Positions 16,901 through 24,466 are shown, counted from the stretch's first letter. The stretch is DNA of 48,345 nt from Bacteroidota bacterium (GCA_018267055.1 JAFDZF010000195.1:1-48345); one strand, 5' to 3'. Notes: generated by a model not told the origin, from the sequence alone. Program-made: numbers and translations.

Positions 16901-17060
16901 ACAGCAGGCCGGTGCTGTCCTGCAGCACCGCATACACCTTCGAGGCGGGCAGGCCGTTCTGCACCGCGATGTTCTCGAAGAAGTAGCGCTGCGCATCGGC
17001 ACCTGGGCCGCCGAGCAAGAGGACAGCGATCGCAGCGGCCCGGGAGAGGTGGTGGACCAT
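13938..17060 (-). CDS. Beta-propeller sensor fused to a class III adenylyl cyclase
   Basis: 1040 residues. After a signal peptide (about 1-25) come about a dozen two-component-regulator propeller repeats (GLLWLGTEAGL, RLWVGHLGGGL, HVWVGTNRGL), a Y_Y_Y-like domain (about 640-735, YQYYLEGLDNTW), one membrane helix (about 743-762) and a coiled coil (about 765-800). The cyclase domain is at about 828-1000. Metal-site FTDMKGF is present, as are the adenine-selecting Lys in EKIKTIGD (about 875), the Asp in YDIWGD (about 951) and NTASRM, so ATP rather than GTP is predicted as substrate. An extracellular signal sensed by the propellers would control cytoplasmic cAMP. ATG 17060 is preferred over an upstream TTG because a TAACTTG element lies just upstream. 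Confidence 0.92.
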   Translation of the reverse strand: MVHHLSRAAAIAVLLLGGPGADAQRYFFENIAVQNGLPASKVYAVLQDSTGLLWLGTEAGLASYDGNTITSFGPSEHVAPSGARSLLIDRQQRLWVGHLGGGLSVRQGTAFRVLEPEGPGLTRDVTSIAQDASGAIWVATFGEGALRFTDVPAEGKAKADRFGSGQGLSDRLTGITRLRDGSLLFLEAEGAIQRWDATAGTFTPYTPKGLPALRGITAVFQDSRGDLWIGTQTSGAVHLDAKGTATTYDIGTRLPSNFVFCFGEDEDGRVWVGTWDNGLARIEPNGIRRFGTDNGTHSLKMRCIARDREGNMLIGTHDGGLEIFKGDRFRSFTEEDHLVDKQVWAVLETAEGHLWFGTNGGITILMPDPNGAGTVRHLTTQDGQLTSNHVRALKEDARGHIWIGTEDGGLFEFDPRAYRANDDLEIAGSIAENKVTALEPGQPGELWVGTINGLVRYVPGTIPVVLHRSDGLAGENIIALHRDGKGTLWVGSASSGLSRVDNGKAQRVDLGRTFSPTCFTEDEDGRLWVGTEGQGVLVLQDGRQVEAYDMDHGLASNNIRSLITDGNGHVWVGTNRGLNKWRKKTKGFLAYTDRSGFTGIEAKPNSVFRTRSGDLWFGTANGATRVGAEKGADRTVPPLVAIRGLKVNLEDRDPQNKVELGHTERNVRIEYGSVSLSDPAAVRYQYYLEGLDNTWQPLTEETSAHYPALPAGHYIFKVKAMDRAGVFSEHPAEFAFTVLPPWYRSWWFYTALAVVLGVSSYSYVKFRERQLRLRNQVLERKVEARTAEVVAQSREIAGQKVRIEELLLNILPRAVSDELRDSGKATARRFDDVTVMFTDMKGFTTVAEKMTPEQLVAELDECFVRFDEITARYGIEKIKTIGDSYMSACGVPASDPHHAVKAVMAALDVREEMRRWHKEREALGKEAWVLRIGLHTGPVVAGVVGKRKFAYDIWGDTVNTASRMESSGAPGEVNISGSTHALVQEYFECEHRGQVEAKNKGRIDMYFVRRIKPAYSADGLVPNERFRRMAALPDAVQQLA

Positions 17061-17132
17061 GACGAGCAAGTTATCAGATGATCGGACGCCCGGCCACCGG
17101 TCGGCCGGCCCACCGTGACAGCGGGAGGACGG

Positions 17133-19274
17133 TCAGCGCGTGAGCTCGTAGAAGCTCGGATCGTTGCCGGCGGCGTCGCTCACCACCAGGGTGTAGTCCA
17201 CGCTCTCGCTGTAGTTCTCCATCAGCCCCTTGAGCGGGCCGTAGTTGTAGTAGGTGTAGATGTCGTCCTTCTTGGCGTCCACCGGCACCCAGTAGGCCTT
17301 GCCACCGATGCTGCGCCCATGGCCCGCGTACCACACCAGCACGGTGTTCACGCGCTCCGCGCGGACCATGTCGCGCAGCTCGATGTTGAAGAAGCGCTCC
17401 AGCTGCTGCTTGGTCAGGTTCTTCTTGGTGATGGTGCGCTGCACGGCATACTTGGAGAACGACTTGCGCATCTTGTCCGCGTCGGCGGCGGTGCTTTGCA
17501 GCGCGGGGAAGTTGCGGTAGTTGCTGTTCTCGATGTAGACCACCCAGGTGGTGCCCGTGGCCCCCTTCTCCGCAGGCTTGACCGCGGGGGTGGGCACGGT
17601 GGGCGCTTCCGCCTTGCGTTGCAGGGCGCAGGCCACCTCGGTGCTGTTGCCGAACTGGTCCTCCACCCGGACGGTGAAGCGGTCCTTGCCCTTAATCGGC
17701 AGCTTGATGCTGAAATCGGTGGCGGACGTATCGGGCGCGAAACTGGCGAAGACCCCGTCCACCGTGACGGAGCGGATACCGCTGGCGTCGGTGGCGCGGC
17801 CCTCCAGGAACAGGTCGTCCTTGCCCGCGGCCACGGTGACCGTGCGATCGGCGCCCGGCCGCGGGGAGGTCAGCTCCACCACCGGCGGCACCCCTTCGGT
17901 CCGCTCCACCCGCAGCGTCACGGAAGCCGTGTTGTCGTAGACGTCGGTGGCCTCCACGGTGATCTCCTTGGCGTCCGCGCGCAGGGGAACGGTGATGAAG
18001 AACTCGGGGTCCTTCTCGTCCTTGGGCAGGTCGGCCTCCTCCCCTTGCACGCGCACCTGCTTGAGCAGGCTCTTGTCGCGCACGTGGCCGGTGACCCTCA
18101 CCTGGGTGAGCGCGCTGGACACCTGCACCACGTCGGCCTTGCGGTAAGGCTCCACCACGGTGATCACCGGCGGGTCGCTCTCGCGATCGAGCTCGAACTT
18201 CTGCGCGGCGATGCGCTCCTTGCGGCCCAGGAGGTCCTTGCGGGCCTCGGCGGTGAAGGCCGCGTCACCTTCCATGCCCTTCGCCGCCGCGTCCAGGTCC
18301 TTGATGGCCCCGTCGAGGTCGAGGTTGGACTCCCGGCATTCCGCGCGCAGCAGGAGCGTCGGCACGTCCTTCGGCTTCAGCAGCAGCGCCTTGTTCAGGT
18401 CGTTCACCGCGTTCTGGTGCTGCCCGAAGCCGTGGTAGTAGGCCGCGCGCTGGAAGTACACGGGATGATCCTCGCGGCCCAGGGCGATGCACTTGCTCAC
18501 GTCGTCGATGGCCTTGGCGTATTCCTTCTGCTGGGCATAGGCCTTGCTGCGGGTGAAGAGCGCGTCGGTGCTCTGCGGGTTCAGCTCCAGGGCACGGGTG
18601 CACTTCTCGATGGCCTTGTCGAGCGTGCGCATCTGCATGGTGGTGCCGGTGTACTGCTCATAGAGCTTCAGCTGGGTCTCGGCCAGGGCCACGTAGGCGG
18701 GCTCGTAGAGGTAGTTCCACTCGATCACCTTGTCCAGGTCGAACTCGGCGGTGCGGTAGTCGCGCACGGCCATGCGGGCCAGCCCGTGGAGGTAGTAGGT
18801 GTCCGTGGTGGCCTTCAGCGCGAGCGCGGCATCGGAGGTGGCGGTGGCGCCATCGAGGTCGCCCTTCGCCAGGCAGGCGCGCACCTTGGTCTGCAGGGCG
18901 TCCATGCTCTTGGGATCCACCTGGAGGGCCTTCCCGCAGAACAGCAGGGCCTCGTTCGCATCGCCCAGCTCCAGATAGGCCTTGGCCGCGGCAGCGGCGT
19001 ACTGGGGCTCACCGGGGTCCAGCTCGGCCACCTTGCGCCGGTCGGCCGCGCATTCGGTCTTCTTCCCCAGCATCTCGTAGACGTCGGCGCGGGCCTGGTA
19101 GGCCTTCAGCAGGCCGGGCTCCACCTGGAGGGCCAGGCCGTACTTCTCCAGGGCCTGGTCGAGCTGCTGCTCGGCGCGGAGCTTCTCCCCTTCCTTGAAG
19201 AAGGACTTGCCGCTCTGCGCGGCGGCGATCGATACAAGGACGAACGTCGATAACGTGGAGAGAAAACGCATCAT
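17133..19274 (-). CDS. TPR and Ig-like protein with a C-terminal caspase-fold domain lacking the catalytic Cys
   Basis: 713 residues. A signal peptide (about 1-20) is followed by tetratricopeptide-like repeats (about 20-390), two Ig-like/bacterial-Ig strands regions (about 400-565) and a caspase/metacaspase-type domain (about 585-713). The catalytic His is present in YAGHGR (about 651). At the position of the usual DAC motif the sequence reads VVSDAAGNDPSFYELTR, then stop: Cys is replaced by Ala (about 701) and the chain ends about a dozen residues later, shorter than expected. It is therefore predicted to be a pseudo-protease. The start could be either of two consecutive ATGs (19274 or 19271). 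It lies 72 bases upstream of the cyclase gene on the same strand. Confidence 0.85.
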   Translation of the reverse strand: MMRFLSTLSTFVLVSIAAAQSGKSFFKEGEKLRAEQQLDQALEKYGLALQVEPGLLKAYQARADVYEMLGKKTECAADRRKVAELDPGEPQYAAAAAKAYLELGDANEALLFCGKALQVDPKSMDALQTKVRACLAKGDLDGATATSDAALALKATTDTYYLHGLARMAVRDYRTAEFDLDKVIEWNYLYEPAYVALAETQLKLYEQYTGTTMQMRTLDKAIEKCTRALELNPQSTDALFTRSKAYAQQKEYAKAIDDVSKCIALGREDHPVYFQRAAYYHGFGQHQNAVNDLNKALLLKPKDVPTLLLRAECRESNLDLDGAIKDLDAAAKGMEGDAAFTAEARKDLLGRKERIAAQKFELDRESDPPVITVVEPYRKADVVQVSSALTQVRVTGHVRDKSLLKQVRVQGEEADLPKDEKDPEFFITVPLRADAKEITVEATDVYDNTASVTLRVERTEGVPPVVELTSPRPGADRTVTVAAGKDDLFLEGRATDASGIRSVTVDGVFASFAPDTSATDFSIKLPIKGKDRFTVRVEDQFGNSTEVACALQRKAEAPTVPTPAVKPAEKGATGTTWVVYIENSNYRNFPALQSTAADADKMRKSFSKYAVQRTITKKNLTKQQLERFFNIELRDMVRAERVNTVLVWYAGHGRSIGGKAYWVPVDAKKDDIYTYYNYGPLKGLMENYSESVDYTLVVSDAAGNDPSFYELTR

Positions 19275-19288
19275 GGACCGGTGGACGA

Positions 19289-19296
19289 CTAAAATA
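19289..19296 (-). promoter_or_regulatory. -7 element of the pseudo-caspase gene
   Basis: The minus strand TATTTTAG matches TAnnTTTG at seven of eight positions and lies 14 bases before ATG 19274. Confidence 0.5.
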
Positions 19297-19317
19297 GACC
19301 TTCCGGTCACCATCCGC

Positions 19318-19551
19318 TCAGCCGCAGGAGGCAACAAGCGACACGATCCAGATCGCATGGAAGCAGCTCCCCGCCATTCCCTGACCGAACGCATCGCCTT
19401 TTCGCCATACGTCCCGGAACGTGCGCTTCCGCCAGATGCACCAGCCGATCAACGCACCGGGCAAGCGCAACAGACCGATAAAGGGCTTGACCAAGACGGC
19501 CTCGAAGAACGCCTGACCGATGATCTCGGCAAGGACCTCTCCCAGCGGCAC
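19318..19551 (-). CDS. Small membrane protein translated behind fabI
   Basis: 77 residues. An N-terminal amphipathic helix (PLGEVLAEIIGQAFFEAVL) is followed by LPGALIGWCIWRKRTFRDVW and a C-terminal hydrophobic segment. This resembles short Bacteroidota membrane proteins of unknown function with a GALIRW..RKRTF core. The start is GTG 19551, one base after the fabI stop codon, and the fabI tail sequence AAGGAG acts as an unusual Shine-Dalgarno-like stretch, so translation is probably coupled. No function can be inferred. Confidence 0.65.
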   Translation of the reverse strand: MPLGEVLAEIIGQAFFEAVLVKPFIGLLRLPGALIGWCIWRKRTFRDVWRKGDAFGQGMAGSCFHAIWIVSLVASCG

Positions 19552-19552
19552 C

Positions 19553-20368
19553 TTACTCCTTCATGAACTTCTCCATCACCTGCGGGGTGACACCGCTGCT
19601 GGAGAAGCCGCCGTCGTGGAAGAGGTTCTGCATCGTCACGTACTTCGTGAGGTCGCTGAACAGCGTGATGCAGTAGTTGGCGCAGTCCACGGCCGGGGCA
19701 TTGCCCAGCGGGCTCATCTCCTCGGCGAAGCCATAGAAGCCGCCGAACCCCTTGATGCCGCTGCCCGCGGTGGTCATCGTGGGCGACTGGCTCACCGTGT
19801 TCACGCGCACCTTCTTGGAGATGCCCAGGTGGTAGCCCCACGAACGGGCGATGCTCTCGAGGAGGGCCTTCGCGTCGGCCATGTCGCCATAACCGGGGAA
19901 CACGCGCTGCGCGGCGATGTAGGTCAGGGCCACCACCGAGGCCCAATCGGACAGGGCGTCGGTCTTGACGGCCGCGGCCAGCATGCGGTGCAGGCTCATG
20001 GCGCTGATGTCGAGGGTCTGCTTATACCACTCGTAGTTCACGTCGTCGTAGGTCTTGCCCTTGCGCACATTGGGGCTCATGCCGATGCTGTGCAGCACGA
20101 AGTCGATGCGGCCGCCGAGCTGTTCCTGGGCGCCGGTGAAAAGCTGCTGCAGGTCCTCGTCCTTGGTGGCGTCGGCCGGGAGGATGACGGCCTGGGTGGC
20201 CTGGGCCAGCTTGTCGATCTCGCCCATGCGCATGGCCACGGGCGCGTTGGTGAGCACGAAGCGCGCCCCTTCGGCGTGGGCCAGCTCCGCCACTTTCCAA
20301 GCGATGCTCTGTTCGTTCAAGGCACCCGAGATGATGCCGCGTTTCCCCTTCAACAGTCCGTGTCCCAT
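19553..20368 (-). CDS. fabI: Enoyl-[acyl-carrier-protein] reductase (NADH), FabI type
   Basis: 271 residues. Short-chain dehydrogenase fold of the FabI group: KGKRGIISGALNEQSIAW at the N-terminus (the FabI variant of the nucleotide motif), HSIGMSPN, and the catalytic Tyr-x6-Lys in YGDMADAK (about residues 160-167). It performs the last reduction in each cycle of fatty acid elongation. A TATCTTCG promoter element lies 21 bases upstream of ATG 20368. It is followed by the small membrane protein gene with one base between them. Confidence 0.96.
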   Translation of the reverse strand: MGHGLLKGKRGIISGALNEQSIAWKVAELAHAEGARFVLTNAPVAMRMGEIDKLAQATQAVILPADATKDEDLQQLFTGAQEQLGGRIDFVLHSIGMSPNVRKGKTYDDVNYEWYKQTLDISAMSLHRMLAAAVKTDALSDWASVVALTYIAAQRVFPGYGDMADAKALLESIARSWGYHLGISKKVRVNTVSQSPTMTTAGSGIKGFGGFYGFAEEMSPLGNAPAVDCANYCITLFSDLTKYVTMQNLFHDGGFSSSGVTPQVMEKFMKE

Positions 20369-20389
20369 GATCGATGCTGCGTTACGGGC

Positions 20390-20397
20390 CGAAGATA
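20390..20397 (-). promoter_or_regulatory. -7 element of fabI
   Basis: The minus strand TATCTTCG, one base from TAnnTTTG, lies 21 bases before ATG 20368. The remaining 157 bases to recN show nothing else. Confidence 0.55.
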
Positions 20398-20554
20398 GCC
20401 GCTCCCTTCGTCCCCGACAGCCGATCGGGTGCCGAACACCTGCCCTCCTGCAGTCCGATGGAGCGTCATCGGATCCACGATCGCGGATGATATCCCGGCA
20501 TCCTCGGCCCATGTTGACGGCCCATCGACCAAGTGACCGCGCTCAATGAGCGGA

Positions 20555-22225
20555 TCAGCGCCCCTTCAACAGCTCGCGGGCGTTCTCCACGGCCGCCTTC
20601 GTCGGCTTCTTGCCACTGAGCATGCGCGCGAGGGCCTCCACGCGCTCCTCCGCGTCCAACGGACGTATGTCGCTGTGGACATGCTCGGCCGCATGGTCCT
20701 TGGTCACCAGCAGGTGCGTGCCCGCCTTGCTGGCGATCTGCGGCAGGTGCGTGATGGCGATCACCTGGCGGTCCTTGGCCATGCGGGCCATGAGGATGCC
20801 CACGCGGTGCGCGGTCTCCCCGCTCACGCCGGTATCGATCTCATCGAAGAGGACGGTGGGCAGGGCCTTGCTTTCCGCGGCGAGGCTGATGAGCGCCAGC
20901 ATCACGCGGCTGAGCTCGCCGCCGCTGGCCACCTTGTCCAGCGCGGCCGGCGCGCGGTCCTTGTTCGCGGAGAAGAGCGCCCGCACGGCATCGATGCCGC
21001 TGGCCTGCAGTTCGCCGGTGGCATGGGCGAAGGTGAAGACCGCATGGGGCATCCCCAGGTCCTTCAACAGGGCCGACACCTGTTGCGCCAGGGGGACGGC
21101 CGCCCGCATGCGCTCGGCGCTGATGGCGGCGGCCCGCGCCTGCAGGTCCGCCCGGAGGGCCTGTTCGTCGGCCTCCAGGCGTGCGATGCCGGTGCTGAGG
21201 GAGCCGATGCGGGCGGTGCGTCCGCGCAGGTCATCGCGCAGGGCGATCAGGGCTTCCACGTCGCGGACGCGGTGTTTCTGCTGCAGGCGCAGCAAGGTGT
21301 CGAGCCGCTCGCGCAGGCGCTCGGCCTCGCGGGGATCGATGCTCACGTGGGCGCCGAGGCGTTCGGCCTCCGCTGCGATGTCCTTCAGGTCGATGGCGGC
21401 GGTGGTCAGCCGCTCGGCCAGGGCGGCCAGGCCCGCATCGATGCGGGCGGCGCGCACCAGCCGCTGCTTGAGCGTGGCCAGGGCGCCCAGCATCCCCTGG
21501 TCACCGGACACGGCCTCCTCCACCGTGCGGTAGGCCTGGGCCAGCTCTTCCGCATGGTCCGCGCGGGCCAGGGCCTGCTCCAAGGCGGGCTGCTCATCGG
21601 TCACGAGCTGTGCCCCGTCGAGCTCCTCCAACTGGAAGCGCAGGTAGTCGGCCTCCCCTTGCGCCCGGGCCTCCTCCGCGCGCAGGGCGACCAGCTCCTC
21701 GTGCTGCTTCCGCCAGGTGCGGAACCGCTCCCCGTAAGTCCGCACATCGGCGGTGCGGCCGGCGAAATGGTCGAGCAGGCCGAGCTGGAACGCGGGATCG
21801 TTGAGCAAGAGCGTGTGGTGCTGGCTGTGCACGTGCACCAAGCGCCCGCCCAGCTCGCGCAGCTGCTCCAGGCGCACGGGGGTATCGTTCACGAAGGCCC
21901 GCGAGCGCCCGCCGGGCTTGCCCACCGCGGCGGGGTCCAGCTGGCGGCGCAGCAGCAGCGGCGTCTCGTACGGTACGCCGTTCGCCTCGCACCAGGGCTC
22001 CAGGTCCAGGCCTTTCGCTTCCACCTCGAGCTCGATCACGCAGCGCCTGGCCGGGTCGCGCGCGAGCACGCCGTCGGCCCGCTCCCCCATCACCAGGCCC
22101 AGGGCCCCGATGAGGATGCTCTTGCCGCTGCCCGTCTCCCCCGTGATCGCGGTGAAGCCCTTCTCCAGCTCCAGTTCCAGCTCGTCGATGAGGAGGTAGT
22201 TGCGGATGGAGAGGCGGGTGAGCAT
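20555..22225 (-). CDS. recN: DNA repair protein RecN
   Basis: 556 residues, standard for RecN. The P-loop GETGSGKS is at 29-36. A long coiled-coil region occupies about 160-370. The signature ASGGELSRVMLAL (about 435-447), Walker B TVLFDEIDTGVSG and the D-loop/His-switch region VIAITHLPQIAS complete an SMC-like ATPase. RecN acts early in double-strand break repair by bridging DNA. The start at 22225 is supported by a TTACTTCG element five bases upstream. The gene follows DUF4835 in the conserved Bacteroidota order, with a strong hairpin between them. Confidence 0.96.
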   Translation of the reverse strand: MLTRLSIRNYLLIDELELELEKGFTAITGETGSGKSILIGALGLVMGERADGVLARDPARRCVIELEVEAKGLDLEPWCEANGVPYETPLLLRRQLDPAAVGKPGGRSRAFVNDTPVRLEQLRELGGRLVHVHSQHHTLLLNDPAFQLGLLDHFAGRTADVRTYGERFRTWRKQHEELVALRAEEARAQGEADYLRFQLEELDGAQLVTDEQPALEQALARADHAEELAQAYRTVEEAVSGDQGMLGALATLKQRLVRAARIDAGLAALAERLTTAAIDLKDIAAEAERLGAHVSIDPREAERLRERLDTLLRLQQKHRVRDVEALIALRDDLRGRTARIGSLSTGIARLEADEQALRADLQARAAAISAERMRAAVPLAQQVSALLKDLGMPHAVFTFAHATGELQASGIDAVRALFSANKDRAPAALDKVASGGELSRVMLALISLAAESKALPTVLFDEIDTGVSGETAHRVGILMARMAKDRQVIAITHLPQIASKAGTHLLVTKDHAAEHVHSDIRPLDAEERVEALARMLSGKKPTKAAVENARELLKGR

Positions 22226-22230
22226 GGGTG

Positions 22231-22238
22231 CGAAGTAA
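22231..22238 (-). promoter_or_regulatory. -7-like element of recN, near-leaderless layout
   Basis: The minus strand reads TTACTTCG, CACCC, then ATG 22225: five bases from element to start codon. Confidence 0.5.
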
Positions 22239-22264
22239 CACCTGAGCCACGAGCCTTGAGCGTC

Positions 22265-22315
22265 GAGCCCCGAGCTGCGGGCATACCAGGGGGCATGCCT
22301 CGCAGCTCGGGGCTC
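22265..22315. repeat. Long intergenic hairpin between DUF4835 and recN
   Basis: Arms GAGCCCCGAGCTGCG (22265-22279) and its exact complement (22301-22315) form a 15-bp stem. Pairing continues for five more pairs (GGCAT/ATGCC) after a one-base bulge. It lies 33 bases past the DUF4835 stop, so it may terminate that transcript, although there is no T-run. The flanks carry related GAGCC/GAGCTGCGGG fragments. Confidence 0.7.
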
Positions 22316-22347
22316 ATGGCTCGCAGCTGCGGGAAGGACGCGGGCCG

Positions 22348-23253
22348 TCAGCTGCCCTTCATCATGTTCTGGTACTGATTGATGTGCCCCGGATCGATAA
22401 TCTGCAGGGTGTTGTAGACCTTGGCCCGTTCCTGCACATCGCCGCTGCCCTTGAACAGTTCGATCAGCTCGCTGTACTTGGCGTTGAACACCACCTGCAG
22501 GTTGTAACTGCTGGGCTTGGCCTGGTGCACGCTCTTGAGCTTCTCGATGGCCGCGGCAATGGCCTTGCGCGCGTTGGCCGGGTCGGTGCTCATCTTGTCG
22601 AAGCCCTCGCGGTGATAGGTGTAGAGGAACTCGCGCAGGGGGCGGAACACGGCCTGCTGCTGGTTGTCGATGAGCCAGTAGCGGTTCTTCTGGGGCTCGA
22701 AGGCCTTCCAGCCCGCTTCGCTCGCGTTCTGCGCATTGTTCACCACGGTCTGCGCCAGGTCGTAGAAATCGCCGCCGCCCATGCTGGAGAAGGTGTCGGC
22801 ATCGACGCCCAGGATGAAGTAGGCATAGAAGGCCACGATGGACGACAGGTTGGTGGTGAAGCGCTCGGGGGCGAACTCGATCTGCGTGTTCTCCAGGAAC
22901 TGGAACTCCACGTTGTTGTCCAGGATGTCCACCACCGGGCTGAGGTAGTCGGTGCCGTAGATGGGGCGGGAATAGATGACCTGGAGGGTGCCCTTGAAGC
23001 GGTCGGCGCTGGCCTGCTCGTTCACGGTGAGCAGGAAATTGCAGTCGATGCGCTCGGCGGGGCTGTAGTTGAAATTGCTCCAGCGCCGGGTGTTCATCAG
23101 CTGGCTGATGGCGTTCTCCATGCTCTGCCAGACGCGCTTGGGCGTGCTCTGGATCTGCGGGGCGATGACGGAGACCTTGCAATTGAACTCCTGCGCCGGG
23201 GCGGCGGCGAGCAGTCCCAGGACCGAGGTGAGGGTAAAGAGCGTCCTACGCAT
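22348..23253 (-). CDS. DUF4835 family exported protein
   Basis: 301 residues. A signal peptide (about 1-20, ending APAQ) is followed by EFNCKVSVIAPQIQ, characteristic of DUF4835. Other family-like blocks are SRPIYGTDYLSPVVDILD, FAPERFTTNLSSIVAFYAYFILG and a C-terminal ..DPGHINQYQNM. The protein is predicted to be periplasmic or outer-membrane associated; its function is not established. It overlaps the coaBC end by eight bases, and a CACTTTTG element inside coaBC, four bases before ATG 23253, could give it a separate transcript. Gene order bamD-rpoZ-coaBC-DUF4835-recN is conserved in the phylum. Confidence 0.92.
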   Translation of the reverse strand: MRRTLFTLTSVLGLLAAAPAQEFNCKVSVIAPQIQSTPKRVWQSMENAISQLMNTRRWSNFNYSPAERIDCNFLLTVNEQASADRFKGTLQVIYSRPIYGTDYLSPVVDILDNNVEFQFLENTQIEFAPERFTTNLSSIVAFYAYFILGVDADTFSSMGGGDFYDLAQTVVNNAQNASEAGWKAFEPQKNRYWLIDNQQQAVFRPLREFLYTYHREGFDKMSTDPANARKAIAAAIEKLKSVHQAKPSSYNLQVVFNAKYSELIELFKGSGDVQERAKVYNTLQIIDPGHINQYQNMMKGS

Positions 23254-24466
23254 GCGACAAAAGTGCTTCGATCCGGGCGAGGATGGAACGCGCGGTATCG
23301 GTCTTGCTCTTCAACGGGAACGCGGTGGCCTTCTTGTCCGTGCCGATCAGCGTGACCTTGTTGGTGTCGTGACCGAAGCCGGCCCCCTCGTCGCGCAGGG
23401 AGTTCAGCACGATGAGGTCGAGCTTCTTCCGCACCAGCTTCTCCTCCGCATGGCGCTGCTCATCGTCCGTCTCCAGGGCGAAGCCGACGAGCAACTGTCC
23501 CGGGCGCTTGTGGGCGCCCATCCAGGCCAGGATGTCCTCGGTGGGCTCCAGCACCAGCTCGGGGACCTTCCCGCCTTTCTTGATCTTCCGGTCGGCCGCG
23601 CGGGCGGGGCGGAAATCGGCCACGGCGGCGCTCAGGATGGCCACGTCGACGGCGGGGAACAGGTCCTTGCAGGCCTCGGCCATCTGCGCGGCCGACACCA
23701 CGTCGGTGCGGCGGATGCCCGCGCGGCCGGTGCGCAAGGCCACGGGGCCGGCCACCAGCTCCACGCGCGCGCCGAGGGCCGCGGCCTCCTCGGCCAGGGC
23801 GAAGCCCATCTTGCCGGTGCTGCGGTTGCCGATGTAGCGCACGGGATCGATGGCCTCCTGCGTGGGGCCGGCGGTGATGAGCACGCGCTTGCCGCGCAGC
23901 GGCGATGCCGTCATCAGGGCGGCGATCAGGGCGTCCACGATGGCCTCGGGCTCGGTCATGCGGCCTTCACCGCTGAGGCCGCTGGCCAGCTCGCCGGTCT
24001 CGGGGCCGATGGTGCGCACACCGCGCCCCTTCAAGGTGGCCAGGTTGGCCGCGGTGCTGCCGTCGCGGTACATCTCCAGGTCCATGGCGGGCGCCACGAA
24101 CACCGGGCATTCCGCGCTGAGGTAGCAGGCCAGCAACAGGTTGTCGCAGAGGCCGTGGGCCATCTTGGCCAGGGTGTTGGCACTGGCGGGGGCCACCAGC
24201 ATCACGTCGGCCCAGCGGGCCAGGTGCACATGGTCGTTCCAGGTGCCGCCGCCTGCGCGGTCGATCAGGTCGGTGAGCACGGGCCGCTTGCTCACGGTGG
24301 CCAGGGTGAGCGGGGTGACGAAGTCGTGCGCGGCAGGGGTCATCACCACCTGCACCTCGGCCCCGGCCTTCACCAGGGCACGTACCAGCAGCGGGGCCTT
24401 ATAAGCAGCGATGCCGCCCGTGACACCGAGCAGCACCTTGCGTGTGAGGGTACGGTCCATGCCCAT
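23246..24466 (-). CDS. coaBC: Bifunctional phosphopantothenoylcysteine decarboxylase / phosphopantothenate-cysteine ligase
   Basis: 406 residues. The N-terminal CoaC flavoprotein domain begins VLLGVTGGIAAYKAP and contains APASANTLAKMA and APAMDLEMY, the substrate loop in the form common in Bacteroidota. The C-terminal CoaB domain (from about 195) has VLITAGPTQEAIDPVRYIGNR, STGKMG and AVADFRP. Together they convert phosphopantothenate and cysteine to phosphopantetheine in CoA synthesis. It starts 23 bases after rpoZ and probably belongs to the bamD-rpoZ-coaBC operon. Confidence 0.96.
   Translation of the reverse strand: MGMDRTLTRKVLLGVTGGIAAYKAPLLVRALVKAGAEVQVVMTPAAHDFVTPLTLATVSKRPVLTDLIDRAGGGTWNDHVHLARWADVMLVAPASANTLAKMAHGLCDNLLLACYLSAECPVFVAPAMDLEMYRDGSTAANLATLKGRGVRTIGPETGELASGLSGEGRMTEPEAIVDALIAALMTASPLRGKRVLITAGPTQEAIDPVRYIGNRSTGKMGFALAEEAAALGARVELVAGPVALRTGRAGIRRTDVVSAAQMAEACKDLFPAVDVAILSAAVADFRPARAADRKIKKGGKVPELVLEPTEDILAWMGAHKRPGQLLVGFALETDDEQRHAEEKLVRKKLDLIVLNSLRDEGAGFGHDTNKVTLIGTDKKATAFPLKSKTDTARSILARIEALLSHA
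23258..23265 (-). promoter_or_regulatory. -7-like element for DUF4835 inside the coaBC 3' end
   Basis: The minus strand reads CACTTTTG, TCGC, then ATG 23253, with a four-base spacer like the other near-leaderless starts. Confidence 0.45.

Noticed and set aside
14088-17081. A 997-codon open frame on the plus strand opposite the cyclase gene, and similar long antisense frames opposite the pseudo-caspase (17115-19253), HerA-like (4683-6095) and thrS (37795-39270) genes
   Set aside because: They are mirror frames of strong genes in a GC-rich genome. The translations are repetitive His/Gly/Leu/Val/Ala-rich strings without domains, while the opposite strand encodes full families.
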